Made by a program: the position numbers and the translations under genes
Assembly: GCA_004356305.1 (NCBI GenBank)
Contig: SMXJ01000078.1
Coordinates: forward strand, 1-7,151
Source: Bacteroidota bacterium
GTDB lineage: Bacteria; Bacteroidota; Bacteroidia; Flavobacteriales; Flavobacteriaceae
Direction: 5' to 3'
DNA: 7,151 nt
Notes under the pieces: generated by a model
The model's input: only the letters and a program-made list of their open reading frames with translations
Databases searched by the model: none
What the model was told of the DNA's origin: nothing
In this document: in pieces, positions 6,501 through 7,151 of the stretch
Layout: every line of letters starts with the position of its first letter
Position numbering within the stretch: the stretch's first letter is position 1

Positions 6501-7151
6501 ATCACCATCAATGACAATAAAGTAAGTATTGCCCGGAGTAACATTTACAACTGGGTCCCAAAATACGTCGGTGAATAAATTAACATTATCGGTTTGAGAG
6601 GTACCACTGGCAAGCATAGTTCCTCCCGCATTTGGAAGGGCATCCCAAAGCGATAAATTTACGTCCAAGCCATTTGACAATGCCTGAAATTCTACACCGG
6701 CACCTGCAGATACCGCCTCTAAAGCAATATAGGATTGGGCAAGATCTGTCTGAGTAATAAATGCCATACACGTGTCTGTCACAGGCTGGTTAACTTCGAG
6801 GACAGGAGCCGCACAAGCACCGCCGCCACCGCCGCCTGGGGCAGTGAATAAGAAGTTACCGAACAATTCACCACTGCCATTCAATCCTTCAATCTCAATA
6901 TGGCCAATTTCGATCGGGGAAATAATTCCAAAGAAATTCTCTGTTTGAATTGTGTTATTCAAGTTAAAAGACTGTATTAGACCTCCTCCAGTATCATAAA
7001 CGCGATAATCTGTATCTACATCACCATTATTCCAAATGTCATGTGCTACTTCAAAAACCGGATCTCCGGTGAAGGTTAGGATTGTAAACTCAAGGAACGT
7101 ATTTGCTCCCACAAGAGTAGACGGGTTTCCAATAGCTCCTGCACCAATATA
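3363..7151 (-). CDS. Very large T9SS-secreted multi-module surface protein (5' end beyond window)
   Basis: The frame is open from the TAA at 3365-3363 to the window edge, giving 1262 codons. The GTG at 7112 is not the start, because homology to an internal repeat continues upstream of it (YIGAGAIGNP). No signal peptide is visible since the N-terminus is missing. Modules, counting the edge codon as residue 1: module A tail (1-103), polyglycine, unnamed beta module (112-258), polyglycine, a module with AADDFVVPGAIDGF (264-449), polyglycine, a second module A (457-630), a P/Homo B domain (635-792), PPC-like repeats at 795-912, 915-1043 and 1048-1178, and a sorting domain (1188-1262). No catalytic domain lies in the visible part. 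Adhesin, matrix protein or the tail of a secreted enzyme are all possible; an N-terminal peptidase or other enzyme cannot be ruled out. By eye the gene is richer in G+C than the genes downstream. Confidence 0.9.
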   Translation of the reverse strand, partial: YIGAGAIGNPSTLVGANTFLEFTILTFTGDPVFEVAHDIWNNGDVDTDYRVYDTGGGLIQSFNLNNTIQTENFFGIISPIEIGHIEIEGLNGSGELFGNFLFTAPGGGGGGACAAPVLEVNQPVTDTCMAFITQTDLAQSYIALEAVSAGAGVEFQALSNGLDVNLSLWDALPNAGGTMLASGTSQTDNVNLFTDVFWDPVVNVTPGNTYFIVIDGDPGLPCVSGSINNPYPGGNVFANAGYTPFPNFDYTFRTYSCAGGGGGCGTTIANYTNTDGGPGPTSQDFDPANDAFDNQAADDFVVPGAIDGFICQIDILGVSSAGGFPADPGSEVVMYIYDDAAGLPGTLLYTESFPGPATDPGNTGSFTINPTAAPVLTSGVTYWLSIQAQMDFGLAGQWFWNSSLDGNGNPYAWQNPGDGFGTGCVVWTDGNSCIGNGPDLAMDISFEEAGGGGGGACAVGVYTDRPSFNAEAGALTFEDFEGGPGAGVIQACDEVISSAGGSCFAPGEIQPGVEITIAGPPNVTVYVGTGAFGNPNPIVGSNTFVDYTILNFPNMDVNSFGMDLYSLVGGSFIDVRIFGTGGLIDTQVVDVTSGGPVFFGYIAGETVVSVELEDLTGADVELIGLLEFGECISGGACVDVTYDATGLPLDIDPGGTSTPDCANAPNLYPVSVTGSGTIGGDSNIDNVTLNITHTFDGDLDIWLVSPLGTELLLSGGNGGSGDNFTNTVFMDGGGPLSGGTPPYTGTFEPDGGTFAAAFDTEDITGVWNLKICDNFGGDTGTVDTFSITICSPVPADNDTCADAFPIACGDVVVSETITNTDTGGNPAPDEWYRFTGSGSPQIVTLSLCDGGTDYDSYLRVFDACGGNQIAFNDDFCGLQSQLSFLSDGTSTYYIMVEGFASQSGNFSLEVTCVDPPVNDECAGALTMDCGDTVVGETITATFDAGAPVCNTAITAPGVWYVFTDTTGLVTDYTLSMCDGGTDYDSKITVYTGDCAALVCVTDNDDTCGLQSEVMFQGDGLTTYYILVHGFGSATGNFSMALTCVPVPPPNDMILNSIDVDEIGFPYTDPAVAMPAATTENGNPTGCNLDGANGVWYNFVPEGDGFATASITSPAGASAVTFYTAPDENAIETDLTLVPFNGNQCVPGTSAIIPTTAGQAYYVFVLNTDGITDIVIDGDNLGTDDNTIEGFTYYPNPTDGILNLNSIENIDNVVIYNILGQQVLSQTIEATSVELNVSSLTVGAYIMKVSVNGEIGTYKIIKR
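3618..4007 (-). repeat. Third, diverged PPC-like module
   Basis: This segment starts PPNDMILNSIDV and contains GVWYNFVPEGDG and AGQAYYVFVLN, which line up with the NDxC, VWYxFT and TYYIxVxGF positions of the two modules before it. It lacks their CDGGTDYDS and CGLQS motifs. I read it as an older copy of the same fold; the relation is inferred from pattern only. Confidence 0.5.
4023..4769 (-). repeat. Tandem pair of PPC-like beta modules in the T9SS protein
   Basis: Two modules (nt 4416-4769 and 4023-4409) share the order NDxCA-(x)n-CGD.VV.ETIT-(x)n-WY.FT-(x)n-LS.CDGGTDYDS-(x)n-CGLQS-(x)n-TTYYI.V.GF-(x)n-GNFS. CDGGTDYDS is identical in both, 129 residues apart, and a 17-nt DNA identity (4207-4223 and 4594-4610) remains over it. 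These resemble bacterial pre-peptidase C-terminal domains, which act as binding or spacer modules in secreted proteins. The paired cysteines suggest disulfides. Confidence 0.75.
4776..5249 (-). other. P/Homo B (proprotein convertase P) domain coding segment
   Basis: Within the T9SS protein, LNITHTFDGDLDIWLVSPLG, a glycine-rich SGGNGGSGDNFTNTVF, then EDITGVWNLKICDNFGGDTG and VDTFSITIC are the classic order of the P domain, including the D.DL.I.L.SP.GT and G.W.L...D...GD.G signatures. In secreted bacterial proteins this beta-sandwich often accompanies a peptidase, but no peptidase is visible here. It may serve stability or binding. Confidence 0.85.
5262..5783 (-). repeat. Module A, second copy (complete)
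   Basis: The module runs from VGVYTDRPSFNAEAGALTFE through DFEGGPGAG, VYVGTGAFGNPNPIVGSNTF, RIFGTGGLIDT and VFFGYIAG to LLEFGECIS. Its second half aligns with the segment at the window edge (6843-7151), so the gene contains at least two copies. I do not recognise the family by name. It looks like an all-beta surface module. Confidence 0.7.
5787..5804 (-). repeat. Hexaglycine linker encoded by six identical GGC codons
   Basis: On the plus strand this is (GCC)6, an uninterrupted trinucleotide run that encodes GGGGGG followed by Ala-Cys. It joins the AADDF-type module to the second module A. The other two polyglycine linkers are interrupted by GGT. Confidence 0.9.
5805..6362 (-). other. Unnamed beta module with AADDFVVP motif (coding segment)
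   Basis: The segment begins CGTTIANYTNTDGGP and contains NQAADDFVVPGAIDGFIC, VVMYIYDDAAGLPGTLL, and GVTYWLSIQ with GQWFWNSSLDGN. This ADDF-start, IYDD.AG.PG layout is one I associate with non-catalytic beta-sandwich modules of large secreted bacterial proteins. I cannot name the domain. Confidence 0.5.
6363..6377 (-). repeat. Pentaglycine linker between modules
   Basis: Five glycine codons (GGC with one GGT) followed directly by Cys join the unnamed beta module at 6378-6818 to the AADDF module. Confidence 0.85.
6378..6818 (-). other. Unnamed beta module (coding segment)
   Basis: The segment contains DTCMAFITQTDLAQSYIALE, LSLWDALPNAGGTMLASG, VTPGNTYFIVIDGDPG and FDYTFRTYSC. The LSLWD..P.aGGt.LASG and PGNTYFIV elements suggest a jelly-roll module that may bind a ligand. 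Family not recognised. Confidence 0.45.
6819..6836 (-). repeat. Hexaglycine linker between modules
   Basis: Six glycine codons (four GGC, two GGT) followed by Ala-Cys-Ala-Ala-Pro separate the first module A from the next module. Confidence 0.88.
6843..7151 (-). repeat. Module A, first copy (N-terminal part outside window)
   Basis: YIGAGAIGNPSTLVGANTFL, RVYDTGGGLIQS, ENFFGIISP and IEIEGLNGSGELFGNFLF align in order with the second copy at 5262-5783. The aligned starts VGANTF and VGSNTF are 525 residues apart. Only the second half of the copy is within the window. Confidence 0.75.

Noticed and set aside
6216..6578. Plus-strand 120-codon frame
   Set aside because: It lies opposite the strongly supported T9SS protein frame; its composition follows the antisense of repetitive codons and it has no recognisable domain.
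7110..7112. GTG as the start of the large secreted protein
   Set aside because: Homology to the second module A continues upstream of it to the window edge, and no signal peptide follows it.

Overview
The window looks like chromosomal DNA from a member of the Bacteroidota, most likely a flavobacterium. The evidence is a type IX secretion (T9SS) C-terminal sorting domain, TAnnTTTG promoter boxes of the Bacteroidota type, no obvious Shine-Dalgarno sequences, fairly AT-rich DNA, and a kinase N-terminus in the style of flavobacterial sensor histidine kinases. All five recognisable genes lie on the minus strand, so transcription runs from high to low coordinates. I found no RNA gene, insertion sequence, CRISPR array or phage gene.

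In order of transcription, 7151-3363 holds the 3' part of a very large gene whose beginning lies outside the window. It encodes a secreted, multi-module beta-sandwich protein. Its visible modules are the tail of a duplicated module, two unnamed beta-sandwich modules, a second full copy of the duplicated module, a P/Homo B domain, three PPC-like repeats (the third diverged) and a T9SS type A sorting domain. Polyglycine linkers separate several modules. A strong intrinsic terminator (3301-3338) ends this unit.

After a probable promoter (3255-3286) comes a tight cluster: a membrane-anchored family 2 glycosyltransferase (2249-3250), a YbbR-like single-pass membrane protein (1292-2239) and dephospho-CoA kinase, coaE (709-1290). 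The intergenic gaps are 8 and 1 nt over most of the cluster, so it is probably one operon. A 78-nt gap with three TTAAC repeats and a TAnnTTTG box then precedes the N-terminal 210 codons of a sensor histidine kinase (630-1), which runs off the window.

Most of the content is ordinary for this group. The points most worth a second look are the identical spacing of TAnnTTTG boxes four bases before two start codons, which predicts leaderless mRNAs; the 11-bp-spaced TTAAC repeats before the kinase, a candidate operator for an OmpR-type regulator; the TTG start of coaE; and the polyglycine-Cys module junctions in the T9SS protein. I see no clear evidence of a wholly new system.
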